Positions 20,349 to 30,537 of a stretch of DNA of 32,102 nucleotides are shown in pieces. Under the pieces are notes generated by a model that saw only the letters and a list, made by a program, of their open reading frames with translations, had not been told where the DNA came from and made no database searches. The position numbers were made by a program, and so were the translations under genes. The DNA is from Conidiobolus incongruus B7586 (lineage: Eukaryota > Entomophthoromycota > Entomophthoromycetes > Entomophthorales > Conidiobolaceae), in the NCBI GenBank assembly GCA_000697335.1, contig JNEM01013313.1, forward strand, positions 1-32,102, given 5' to 3'. The stretch's first letter is position 1, and each line of letters starts with the position of its first letter.

Positions 20349-20972
20349 ACAATCATTATTATATATAATATTTTCACGAGTCAGGCGACTCCCTTCTCCC
20401 TAAATATCTTTACATCAACCTAATATTAAAGCTATTTCCCCCTCACATATCATCTGCTCTTGCTCTTGCTCTATCTTTTAATTGGTCGATGGTGCAAGTC
20501 ACCGGAGAATCTTATTAATCACCTTACCCAATTCTACATAAAACCGGAATTAGAGCTATCTTCAGCAGGAAGAGTTCGATCTGGGTCCTCCTAGCAATTT
20601 GACTTAAATCAATAAACTCCCTATCTCCCTAACACTTACCTGGAATTCTCCAAATTTCTCTCTTTTACTTATACTATCCTGAACACGGCTTTCCCAAGAC
20701 GTGTTAATATAAAGCCTATTTACTTGGCACCTTCTGATCCATTATTCTTTTATTCTTATCATTTCTCATGTATTATTATAATTCTTGGCAATACAAATAT
20801 TTAATACAACACCACATAGGCAAGAATTAGTCACTTAAATTGGATGTTGAATTGCATAATTAAAAATATGGTTTATTATGCATGTTCAATCCCGAAAATT
20901 TATTCTATATAAATGTGATAAGTTTAAATGAGCTTGAATTTTTGAAATTTGAAATTATAATAAATTGGAAAT
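20349..20972. other. Raised-GC, hairpin-containing segment of unknown origin
   Basis: About 20375-20820 is markedly richer in C and G than normal spacer and has a pyrimidine-rich plus strand. It contains inverted repeats such as GAGTC-AGGC-GACTC (near 20380) and AACACG...CGTGTT (near 20692). No protein-like frame is visible. In composition and hairpin content it resembles the two solo LTRs, so it may be the remains of a third LTR-type fossil in minus orientation. I found no matching ends or target duplication. The last 150 bp before the LTR at 20973 are ordinary spacer. Confidence 0.3.
20968..20972. repeat. Target-site duplication, left copy
   Basis: GAAAT immediately before the LTR; identical to 21273-21277. 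Confidence 0.8.
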
Positions 20973-21272
20973 TGTCACAGTTCTCAGTGGCATCACCACT
21001 GAAATCATGACCTACATGGAGTTGTCACCAATCCATAACCTGCACAACTAGAATTGTTCTGTAACTGGTGGATGAACCACTAATAAACAAAAATATATTA
21101 AGGTAAGTAAGTAAGGTTTATTGTAGATATTGCACACAATAACAAGCCAAGGCTTAGTTATTGTACTAAAGATGGTATTTATACAGTAATACCAGTATTG
21201 AGATTGAGTCATATACACATGTTATAATTCTATTGGCTGGATGGTAGAAGAAACAAGATCAGGTCTATCACA
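20973..21272 (+). mobile_element. Solo LTR (300 bp) of an LTR retrotransposon
   Basis: Starts TGTCACAG and ends CTATCACA, the TG...CA ends of an LTR. It is flanked on both sides by GAAAT (20968-20972 and 21273-21277), a 5-bp target duplication. No internal coding region is present, so it is a fossil left by recombination between two LTRs. A strong hairpin (about 21137-21163) lies in its second half. Ends and layout resemble the 557-bp LTR at 30538. The intact target duplication suggests a fairly recent insertion. Whether the parent was of Ty3 or Ty1 type cannot be told from the LTR alone. Confidence 0.85.
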
Positions 21273-21277
21273 GAAAT
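21273..21277. repeat. Target-site duplication, right copy
   Basis: GAAAT immediately after the LTR; identical to 20968-20972. Confidence 0.8.
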
Positions 21278-23513
21278 AAATGCAGTTTGTATATGTCAAA
21301 TAAATAAATAAATAATAGATTTTGACTAAATTTATTAATTTCCTTGATTTGATAAATTAAGTTTATTTTAACTTTTGTTGTATTTTAAAATACCTGTCCA
21401 TCTAGATTTGATAATTAAGTTCACATTATTTTTTGTTCATGGTAAAATTTTTAGTCTATAATCAAATTATACTCTTTTGCTCCTTTATTAGAATTTATTG
21501 AAAACCTACATCACTCACTGAATGAATTACTTAAACCCTGAAGTAATAAGAATAACAAGTATTTAAGTTTGTGAATATTCTGATATAATATCTCAATACT
21601 AGGTTTTAAGACATACAGTCCCAATATGTTAAAGAGCAGGATTAATAAATAATTTGCTAAATTATATTATGAGTACTTTTCTAACAATAGTCTTTATTTA
21701 CAACACTTATTATAAAAACTCAACACTTTTATCATTCATATAATATTTTATCAAACATGGTATAAGATAGATAAAGTTTAAATTAAATAATCATTGAAAC
21801 TATTTATATACTTTAAATATTATATAAAATTTATCTGATTATTTATGTAAGTTAAATACTTTATTTAATTGCTATAATTTTTGCAATTATATTGGTCTTT
21901 CCAAGATAAATTGATTCAATCTCATAGTAATTTTAATCAAATATTTAATATAAGAAACATACTTGAAGAATAATTTCATATAGATATAATGTTGGAAAGA
22001 TTAAACAAAGAATCATAAATATAAAATACATATACATATATATATCACCTATTTGATGAAAGCATTGTTACACTATTTCAATAAGCAAAAATTGAATTAT
22101 TAATGCCTAAAAATCGAAAGTGAAAGATATCACCTTCAATGATATCTTTTTAAAATAATGTATTTCAATAAATAAATTTTTGCTGCATATAATTATACAA
22201 TCAATACAATTTAGGTGGCAATTTTTTCTTGGATCCTTGAATCCAATCCAATTTATAAATTTATCATTGAAAATTTCATATAATTAGATAAAACAACTTA
22301 AGGAACTATGTAAATTATAATTGTGATATTATCACAACAAATAAATGATTATTATATAGATAATAGATATTACAATTCCACATGGGAAAAAATTCAAATA
22401 TTCAGAATAAAATAATATATTCCATATTATAAAATATCCCGGTTAGATAAATATCTAACTTTTTCAATTTCTTGAAATAACGAGAATATTGGTACATATC
22501 TAATTTTTGATTTTTTATAATCATTATTCCAATCCCATTTCATATAAAATATCTAAATATAAATTAATTATGTATTATAATGGCCTTTATACTCACAATG
22601 TTGTATTTTTGGATTATATGACTATTTGTCACACCCAATATATTAGATTTCAGCTGAAGTAATTTAATCTTAAAAATTTCAAATCACATTGTATATGAAA
22701 TTGATATTTTAACCCTTTTTCCCAAGAACTTGTAATATTCTTGAAAATCCACTTTACAAGCCACAGTTTGATGAGTTTGAAAAATTTAAACCATCTGACT
22801 TTCCTAAATAAACCACTTCTCTATTTCTATTAATCTAAAATTTACTCTTTCTATATTTTTTATTTACCTTTTTGGTTGTTTTGCCTAATACTCTGTACCC
22901 TTATATAGGATTTTTTCCAATGGGAAAGTCTAATCCCCGTCATATATGTAAAAATAATAAAATTATTATTTTGATAAATTATCCATCTAGAATACGAAAT
23001 ATGAAAATTCGATTTTAATTTTTTCATTATATTTTTTTTATTTTGTATTTTTTGGTATTATAAACCCCAGATAATTAACTTTTGTCTAAGCTTTTCAATT
23101 ATACAACTTGAAATTTCTTTTTATATTTGAATTTTAAAATCCTTGCAAATGCGAAAAAAATAATAAAGCATAAAACCCTTCTATTCACCTATTTTATATA
23201 TCTTATAATAAAATTTTTCAAAAATCCTAGTATTCAATAAATCTCAGTTATTAAGTATACTATAACGGTCAATATTTATAATGTAATTCGAATGTTGCTG
23301 TCTAATATAATAATTCATGTGAAATCTAATGTATATTAAGTAAGATATCAATGAATAAATGGATACTAACTAAAATTGTTGATATATCAATTTGATATTT
23401 GATTGTACAAATTTATTTTGAATTATATTTGATTCAATATTCTACCTTCATATTTAGGAATCTGATCTCTAGAGCTAACTGAGGCGTCCTTTGAAAACTT
23501 AAATTTTCATTTA
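21278..23513. other. Spacer between the solo LTR and lipase 4
   Basis: 2.2 kb of AT-rich sequence without a gene. A perfect 9-bp inverted repeat, AAAGATATC with a 9-nt loop and GATATCTTT followed by more T (22123-22149), looks like a hairpin but has no gene next to it. Nothing else stands out. The last few hundred bases must contain the lipase 4 3' end. Confidence 0.4.
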
Positions 23514-24479
23514 CTAACAATAAGAATTCATTGTCAAATTCCAATATTCAAAGTGAGCATTTCTCCTAGGAATTAAAAAATCACCAATGCAATTTTCATC
23601 TTCTTGAAATATTGAACATTGGATGGTTTGTCCACTACTATTAATATGCAAATTGTTTTGATTATGATAGTATCCCATAGCTGTTCCAGGTAAAATTGGT
23701 ACGATATCAGCATACGATGTTACACGGGTATATGTCCAGGGTTTAGAGTTAAGATATTCTACAAATTTGATATTGCCTACACGGGGTTGACCATAAGTAA
23801 TAACATTGATCTTATCCCAATTAATTATTTTAGCTTCAGCTAATCTGAAAGCAATAATTTCTGCAATAGCACCGCCAGAGCTATGACCGGTAAAAATTAT
23901 TTTGTAATTTGGATATTTACTCAAAGCCTGTTTGAGAGACTCTTGAGATTGATTTAATAAAGAATTGGCAAAATTGTTAAATCCTTCATGAATTTGAGCA
24001 TCCGAGTAATTTCCTGAAAGTCCAGCACCTGTGAGTGATAGATCCAAATTCATTATCCAGTTCAAAAAGTCATTAGTTCCACGATATGACATAATAATAA
24101 GCTTTTTGTCCGGATTCACTGTCAAATATCCAGCAGTACTCAATTTGGTATCAGAAAAATAAATCACATTATTTGACCCTGAGGTATATCCATTGCAATT
24201 ATCACAACTCCAATTCAATATTTTGTCTTTTAGGCAATATGCAGCACCTGCATAACTAAGAATATTTTTTGCTTCAGCTTCAGTTGCCATCTTTGCTACT
24301 GGTGCGATTGATGACCTGTAAAAAGAATCCGATAAGGATCCATTATTCGGATGATAATAATTAAATTTCTCTATTACTTGGTTAAGAGAATTAATCATAT
24401 CGTCAATCCCCTTTCTTTCATTAATATTCAAAATTGGTATACTAGCAACAAATGAATTATAAAGGTAGTAAAATTTCAT
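23514..24479 (-). CDS. Secreted class-3 lipase with a GHSSG elbow (lipase 4)
   Basis: 321 residues. The signal peptide is short (about 1-14, with unusual Tyr content). A variable segment reaches to about 59, then the core starts at APVAKMATEAEA. The triad is Ser200 in GHSSG, Asp258 in SYADIV and His309 in RNAHFEYW. The elbow keeps His before the nucleophile but, like lipase 3, has Ser after it instead of Leu. Lid hinge SYRGTNDFLNW at 131-141. Cys 82, 92, 95, 288, 297 and 321 match the other copies. It is the nearest relative of lipase 3, with two near-identical DNA tracts (23704-23883 and 23971-24051). No convincing TATA box lies close upstream. Confidence 0.92.
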   Translation of the reverse strand: MKFYYLYNSFVASIPILNINERKGIDDMINSLNQVIEKFNYYHPNNGSLSDSFYRSSIAPVAKMATEAEAKNILSYAGAAYCLKDKILNWSCDNCNGYTSGSNNVIYFSDTKLSTAGYLTVNPDKKLIIMSYRGTNDFLNWIMNLDLSLTGAGLSGNYSDAQIHEGFNNFANSLLNQSQESLKQALSKYPNYKIIFTGHSSGGAIAEIIAFRLAEAKIINWDKINVITYGQPRVGNIKFVEYLNSKPWTYTRVTSYADIVPILPGTAMGYYHNQNNLHINSSGQTIQCSIFQEDENCIGDFLIPRRNAHFEYWNLTMNSYC

Positions 24480-25430
24480 TTTAATAACATAAGAATGAAT
24501 TTGTCAAAATTGAAAGGTATTACTAACTTTTAAACTATTTGAAAGTTGAAATATTTATTATTCAAGTTTTTAATTTTTCTCCTTCTGATATGTTGATCAC
24601 TTCAATATTTATGCTTACTCTATTTATATTTTTCGGTAAAAAATATTTAACAAAATGTTCCTTAAAAAGAACTGTACAGTTCAATGGAGTTGTTCAATTG
24701 AAATTTAAATTGGTATAATATTCATGCATAACTTTCAAACTCTATAGAAAATATCATCAATGTTGAGATATTGAATAAAATAATATTGAATGGGATAAAT
24801 GCTCTTGGATATATGTATATAATAGTTAATATAACATACCTGTAAATCTACATATTAGGTTATATTATTCTAATATTTATTTTTACAAGAACTATATATT
24901 CGACATCAACACCTGTATAGTTGAGTGCTATATATCTAATATATCATTGTTTCAGAACAACGTCTAATACCGGGTTATAAATACTTGGCAGATCGTCTTT
25001 TTGCTTTGGGTTAATTATTTAAACACAAACATTAATATTCAAATTCAATATAATTTCAGACAAAATTAGACAACTAAGTTCACTAATGTGGTATGCTTTA
25101 AAATGTATGTTTTTTTACTTGATACCCACAATCTTCAGAATAGTGTTGTGAGACCTTATTTGGATAATAATATGTTGATATAATCAATTACTTATATAAG
25201 TAATCAATATATCATAATTACTCGGTTTAATAATGATATTTCACTATTAATTTAGAATCATACCAAATTATAACCATGCAATTACTATATAGATTTTTCC
25301 TATAAGCATTTAAACAATCATTCTTAAGTAACAATAGAATCTCAAAATTTGCAAGTATCTCCATATTTTTATAACTTGTTTTACTCTATATTATGTATAA
25401 TAAAATAAATTTGGAAATCATCCACATTTC
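24480..25430. other. Spacer upstream of lipase 4
   Basis: Holds the lipase 4 promoter region; an AATATAAATA on the minus strand near 24621-24630 is a weak candidate. A slightly less AT-rich patch near 24900-25010 has no protein-like frame and no RNA fold that I recognise. No gene is seen. Confidence 0.35.
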
Positions 25431-25796
25431 TCACATTATAAAAAATTTCAAATAATTTACCAATTGTTTAATTATTGTAATATGTATCATGATAACTATT
25501 AAGGATCTACAAGTACATATCCTGTTCTTACTGACCTTAAAATAATACTTAGATACTCCTAAATAATACGGGTTATCATCTAATCTGGTTTCCTTATGAG
25601 AGCCAAAACTTTCCCCCAATGCATACAAATATCTATCATTATGCTTATGAAAAGCTTAGAATTTGTTGAAATAAAATGTTGACTATATATAATTATTAGT
25701 TGCCCCAAAAATCACAGGGATAATATCCCAAGTATCGATCATTAACCATTTTAGAATATCTTCACTATATCTCCTTGGCCATTCTAATCTGGTCAT
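25431..25796 (-). pseudogene. Decayed fragment, possibly a GT10 (fucosyltransferase-like) C-terminus
   Basis: A single minus-strand frame, read from an ATG at 25796, is protein-like for about 100 codons with two in-frame stops (in the 25660-25700 area). It contains SEDILKWLMIDTWDIIPVIF followed by GATNNY, comparable to the GT10 pattern T-E-K-x-x-x-A-L-x-x-G-x-x-P-V-V-x-G-A. Downstream come NDRYLYA, like the N-D-x-x-Y-L block, and a closing RICTCRSL, like the terminal C-x-L-C of that family. The spacing is about right for the last third of a fucosyltransferase. The match is by eye and low in strength, and the N-terminal two thirds are not visible upstream. Confidence 0.3.
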
Positions 25797-26290
25797 TTAA
25801 CAAAATATATTAAGATACTATGATAAACACTTTTGAATTATTACTTAGAATCACTATTCCGATTCCACACATTCGATTATGAAAAAATAATAATCCTGGT
25901 AAGAAATCATTAAATGATTTTGTATAAATGATGAAAAATTGTTCATCAATTCATTTTTGAAAAATATTGTAAAGTTTAATAGTTAATATTATTATTCATT
26001 TTTTATTTATTTTACAAATTTATGGAATCTATCTTTAATTTCATTTTACCATTTTCAGATCTGGATCATTCCTTCTGACCAAATACCTGCTCAATTACAC
26101 TTTATCATCAATACATCTTATCAAATGATTTTATTGATTATAACATAGCAATTACTCTCGATATCTCAGTTATATATCAATTTTTGGACAATCAATATAG
26201 TCTGTTATCCTACAACTGTTACTTTCTAATAAATAATACAGATTCCTTCTTAATATTGTGTAATCCCAATTTAATACCACAAAATTGAAG
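25797..26290. other. Spacer of normal (not C-depleted) composition
   Basis: No open frame or RNA gene. It contrasts sharply with the C-depleted repeat starting at 26291, which makes the repeat's left edge easy to see. Confidence 0.4.
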
Positions 26291-27990
26291 AAATGGGAAA
26301 TTTTTTAATTTCTGATTTTTCAAACATATTATTAGTTTCAGATAAAAAAGATATATACAAAATAAATAGGAAAATCAATATTTTTAAACTATATAGATAT
26401 AAATATATAATGTTTTTTACTAAAAAATTATCTTTCAAAAAATTTTGTTTAATTTAATTATACTTAAACTAAATAATAATCCCTAAAAGTCTTTTATTAT
26501 AATATCAATATCACTTAAATATAATCCTTTCAAAATTATTTAAAGTTTATGATTTTCAAGATGATGTTTTATTTAAATCAAATATTAATTACTAGGTGAA
26601 TTATTTTAAAGCTAAAAAAACTATTCAAATCTTATTAAATTATAAAAGATTAATTTTAACTATTATTTTTTTAATTTTTAATCAAACCAAAGAATATATT
26701 AATTAATATTGTTTTAGTTCAAATAAAGAATTACCAAGTCACTTTAATATTAGTTATATAGGTATTTTATTTATATTCAAGTTTAAACCTAGATTGATAA
26801 ATAAAAATATTCAATATATACCTTATAATTTAATTTAAGGTTAAAATAATAAAGTAGTTATAAATAAACAAAATATACTAAGGTTTAGATAAAAACCAAT
26901 TTTTTTATAATAAATTAATATAATTACTTAAATATAAATACTTTTGTAAAATTTTTACTAAAATATATATTAAAAAATTAAGGTAAAGTTATAAATATAA
27001 AAGATAATAAAATAAATAAAATATTATGAAAAACTTATTATAATAGTAATATAGCTTAAAATATAGTATTAAAAGATATGATAAAATAAAATAAATATAA
27101 GCCAAATTTATTTAAGTTTTATCAACAATAAGTTAATATAAATATGCTAGATATAATATAAAATAATATGAATATAATATAATATAATATAATATAATAT
27201 AATATAGTATAAATATAATTTTAATTATAAAAATAATCATACTAATTAAGAAAACTATAACTATTAAGAGGGTTGAAAAAACCATGTATATTAGTTTAAT
27301 TAATTTTATTTGTTTAATTAAATTGACTTTAAAATATAAATTTCCTAATTAATTTCAAGCTAGATAACTTATATAAAACTATATATAAGAACTTTAAAAA
27401 CTAGTTTGTTAACAAAAATAATCCTATTTATAAATTCCAATAAATAAACATTTATTTATAAACAAATGATAATAACTATTATAAAATAAAATAATATATA
27501 TTTTTCCTATTTTGTGTTTAAGAGAAAATTAATTAATAGTAAATTTTATATTATTTTTCTAAATAAAAATAATTTTAAGATCTTTTTAATATAATTTAAT
27601 AGAACTTATTACTTTACATAATAAATATAAAATATATACAATAAAAAATATATATATAATCATTAATTAGAAATAGTTTAAAAAAATACTATATCTAGTA
27701 TATATATTAAATTATAACCTAAATAATTATAATTGCTATAAATAATAAAAAAAATCAACTAATAAGAATGAAAATTTATATAACAAAATTTAATTAGCCT
27801 GTAAATAATTAAATATCAGTTTATAATAAAAACACTATTTTTTAAATAATACAAGTTTAGTAAAAAATATAACAAAGAATTATAAAAATCAAAGTAAATA
27901 TTAAATTAATATTGTTAATTTAGTTTTTACTAAATATTTATTAAAATGTTTGTTTATTTTCAATCTCAATTAATTCATATTATTTAAAAT
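26291..27990 (+). repeat. C-depleted degenerate repeat, copy A
   Basis: Begins with AAATGGGAAATTTTTTAATT and is collinear with the repeat at 31476. Across the first 56 bp I count four differences, all C-to-T or G-to-A. Further matches in the same order occur over the next 500-600 bp, for example at AAAAGTCTTTTATT, AAAAGATTAATTTTA and ATATTAGTTATATAGGTATT. It is almost free of C and G. The right edge near 27990 is where normal composition returns; no matching inverted end is visible there. The family cannot be identified from what survives. The terminal motif is shared, inverted, with the block ending at 2105. Confidence 0.65.
27171..27205. repeat. (AATAT)7 microsatellite
   Basis: Seven exact AATAT units inside repeat copy A, with degenerate units on both sides. 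Confidence 0.9.
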
Positions 27991-28294
27991 CTAGAGTAAT
28001 ACTTGTTAATTAGCTTTATTGTCATTGGTGATCTCAGTCAATAAATCAAAATCCACTGTACAAAGTTGAAATAACAGATTTTTGGATTATTATAACAATT
28101 TTATAAAAATATGTAGCCATTAAATAATCTATAAAATTTAAAATTGAACAATATTAAATGATTTGGGTGTATTTTATTAGAATCATATCTGATTAAATAA
28201 TAACCTTATTAACATATTTTAAACAAGAAAAATATAATGATCATATTTTATAAATAATATATATTTAAAATTTATTCAAAAATTATTACTACTA
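27991..28294. other. Spacer downstream of lipase 5
   Basis: About 300 bp between repeat copy A and the lipase 5 stop. Normal spacer composition, no gene. Confidence 0.35.
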
Positions 28295-29263
28295 TTAACA
28301 ATTTGAATTTATTGTTAAATTCCAATATTTAAAATGTGCTTCGACACTAGGAAACCAAAAATCACCAATACAATTTTGATCCTCTTGCAAAACTGAACAT
28401 AGAACAGTTTCCCCAATATTGCTAATATGTATATTATTTTGATTGTGATAATATCCTAATAACATTGCAGGTACAATTGATACGATATCCGAATACGATG
28501 TTATTCGAGTAAATGTCCAAGGTTTGGAATCAAGATATTCTGCAAATTTGATATTGCCGACGCGGGGTTGGCCATAAGTAATGACATTGACTTTATCCCA
28601 GCTAATCACATTGGCTTCCGCGAGTCTGTAAGCAATAATAGTCCCTATAGCGCCTCCTAAGCTATGACCCGTGAACACTACCTTATAATTAGGATATTTG
28701 TTCAATGCCACTGTGAGAGAGTTTTCAGATTGCTGTAACAAAGAATTAGCCATTTGGTTAAATCCAATATGAATTTCAGCATCCCAATAATTTCCTGTCA
28801 ATCCAGCTGATGTGAAAAATATTTTCAAATTCGTCATCCAATTAGTAAAATCATTTGTTCCACGGTATGACATAACGATGAGTTTTCTGTCGTGATTGAT
28901 TGTCATGTACCCAGCACTACTCAATTCGAAATCTGAGAAATATGCTACTTCACTAGAACCTGAAGTAAATCCTTTGCAATTATTACAATCCCAATTCATT
29001 ATTTGTTCTTTGGGACAATATGCAGCGCTTGCGTAACTTATAAAGTCCCTTGCTTCAGCTTCAGTTGTCATTTTTGCAACTGGAGTAATCGGCAACTTGA
29101 ACATATAGTCAAAAAATCCTCTATCATCAAGGTCATTTTGCTCTTTGTATTTTTCGATTGCTCGACTAAGGGAATTAACCATTTGCGCATTTTCAGTTTC
29201 ATAGATATTATTAGAAATTGATGTACTTGCTACCAAAGTGTAAAAGAGAAAATTCAATTTCAT
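28295..29263 (-). CDS. Secreted class-3 lipase (lipase 5)
   Basis: 322 residues, intronless. Signal peptide about 1-14 (MKLNFLFYTLVAS), variable acidic segment to about 58, then the core from TPVAKMTTEAEARDF. The triad is Ser201 in a classical GHSLG, Asp259 in SYSDIV and His310 in VEAHFKYW. Lid hinge SYRGTNDFTNW at 132-142, with a differing lid (KIFFTSAGL) from the DLSLTGAGL of lipases 3 and 4. Cys 83, 93, 96, 289, 298 and 322 match the other copies. It belongs to the lipase 3-4 subgroup (QPRVGNIKFAEYL) but has no near-identical DNA tract with either, so it has not been homogenised with them recently. Confidence 0.93.
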   Translation of the reverse strand: MKLNFLFYTLVASTSISNNIYETENAQMVNSLSRAIEKYKEQNDLDDRGFFDYMFKLPITPVAKMTTEAEARDFISYASAAYCPKEQIMNWDCNNCKGFTSGSSEVAYFSDFELSSAGYMTINHDRKLIVMSYRGTNDFTNWMTNLKIFFTSAGLTGNYWDAEIHIGFNQMANSLLQQSENSLTVALNKYPNYKVVFTGHSLGGAIGTIIAYRLAEANVISWDKVNVITYGQPRVGNIKFAEYLDSKPWTFTRITSYSDIVSIVPAMLLGYYHNQNNIHISNIGETVLCSVLQEDQNCIGDFWFPSVEAHFKYWNLTINSNC

Positions 29264-30438
29264 TGCAACCTGAATTAATATTCGAAGATTGGAAGGATAA
29301 AATTATCTTTTATTTTATTCTATTATATTGATAAAACAATGCTTTATCCTCCTTGAACCATGCGGTTCTTCGAGCTCTTGCAATAAGCCTTAGCTAGTAT
29401 CATTCATAATGTTAGACAATACAATATCCACAAAATATAACTCCTTCACTAAATTCGTAACAAATTGGCATGATCATTTGAGCCATAAAATGACTTTTGA
29501 CTGTAAATTGAACAATTGGATCAACTTCAGTTTTTAATAATGCAAGATGATTTTTATAATTGGCTTAGATTCAATCATGCCAAACTTCAAATTTTTAAAT
29601 CCTGATTTTATAATGAATTATTTTAAAAAAGGGACATGAAAATTTTTAAGTTACCCCTAATTTCAAAATATAAATAGTTAAATTATATAAATTTACATGA
29701 TTCGATATTACTATCCGCTCAAAAATTATCCAAGATTTTTTACATGATATTTTTTTTAAATTTAAACCAGAAATACAGTTTTATAAAATATTTAATTAAT
29801 AATAATTAAAATTTATAAAAAAGATTAATTGATAATTATTTTGTTTTAAAAAAATACAATGATTATATTATTCATTCTATAATAGCGATCAATACATAGT
29901 ACCAAAATCATATAAGATATTGAATACTGAATATATTTGAAAAATGTATATATGACAATTCAATTTTCAATTTTTTCTAATGCAGTTATACATTTTTAGA
30001 AAGATTTTATTACATGATAAACAAAATTTACATATTTTAGTTATTAAATCATATATTAATAATAATTGAAAATGTTATATTGGTAAAAATAGTATTGAAA
30101 AAATTAAATAATAATTCGATATTTTAACAAATAGATTAAAATTAGATATTAATAAAATATTTAAAGAATAATAATATATTGATACAATTATTGGATAATA
30201 ATTTTATTTTAATTAAAATAACTGAACTTTGAAAATCCAATTTCTTAAGATAAACAATTGTTATAGATTGAGTAGAAATTTTACAATTTAAATATTTCAA
30301 TATGATTTAAGAAATGAAAAAAAATAAACAAAATAGAGGAAAAGTTTTAATATATATAAATATATGTAAAATTGAAATTTTATATAAGTAAAAAGAATTT
30401 TAAATTATAAATAAAAAAAGTATAAAAAAGGAGATTAG
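29264..30438. other. AT-rich spacer between lipase 5 and tRNA-Thr
   Basis: Contains the lipase 5 promoter. A small GAACC-ATGC-GGTTC palindrome occurs near 29357-29370 in a less AT-rich patch. Beyond 29600 the sequence is almost all A and T and shows no frame or RNA gene. Confidence 0.35.
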
Positions 30439-30443
30439 AAAAA
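30439..30443 (-). terminator. RNA polymerase III terminator of tRNA-Thr
   Basis: A run of five T on the minus strand, 11 nt after the tRNA 3' end, with a second run of six T at 30424-30429 as back-up. This is the standard Pol III stop signal. Confidence 0.75.
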
Positions 30444-30454
30444 GTAAATTGAAT

Positions 30455-30527
30455 TGCCTTCTACCAGAATCGAACTGGTGACCTTCCGCTTACTAGGCGG
30501 ACGCTCTGCCAACTGAGCCAAGAAGGC
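30455..30527 (-). tRNA. tRNA-Thr (anticodon AGT)
   Basis: 73 nt, no intron, no encoded CCA. The acceptor arms GCCTTCT and AGAAGGC pair fully. The D arm is GCTC/GAGC. The anticodon stem TCCGC/GCGGA closes the loop CTAGTAA with anticodon AGT (decodes ACU, and ACC after A34-to-inosine editing). The T arm is ACCAG/CTGGT around TTCGATT. Internal promoter boxes A (TGGCTCAGTTGG) and B (GTTCGATTC) are intact, so the gene looks functional. Its 5' flank has been replaced by an LTR only 10 bp away. Confidence 0.95.
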
Positions 30528-30532
30528 GTATA

Positions 30533-30537
30533 AAGGG
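30533..30537. repeat. Target-site duplication, left copy (tRNA side)
   Basis: AAGGG between the tRNA-Thr 5' flank and the LTR; identical to 31095-31099. Confidence 0.85.

Noticed and set aside
20349-20830. A third solo LTR upstream of lipase 3
   Set aside because: Composition and hairpins fit, but I found no TG...CA ends with a matching 5-bp duplication, so it is reported only as an unassigned segment.
22123-22149. Perfect 9-bp hairpin followed by T residues as a terminator
   Set aside because: No gene ends nearby, and intrinsic hairpin terminators are not expected for nuclear protein genes.
26291-27990. Copy A as a second Tc1/mariner element like that at 675-1903
   Set aside because: The interior shows none of the DDE landmarks on either strand and no inverted right end; only a short terminal motif is shared with the block around the Tc1 element.
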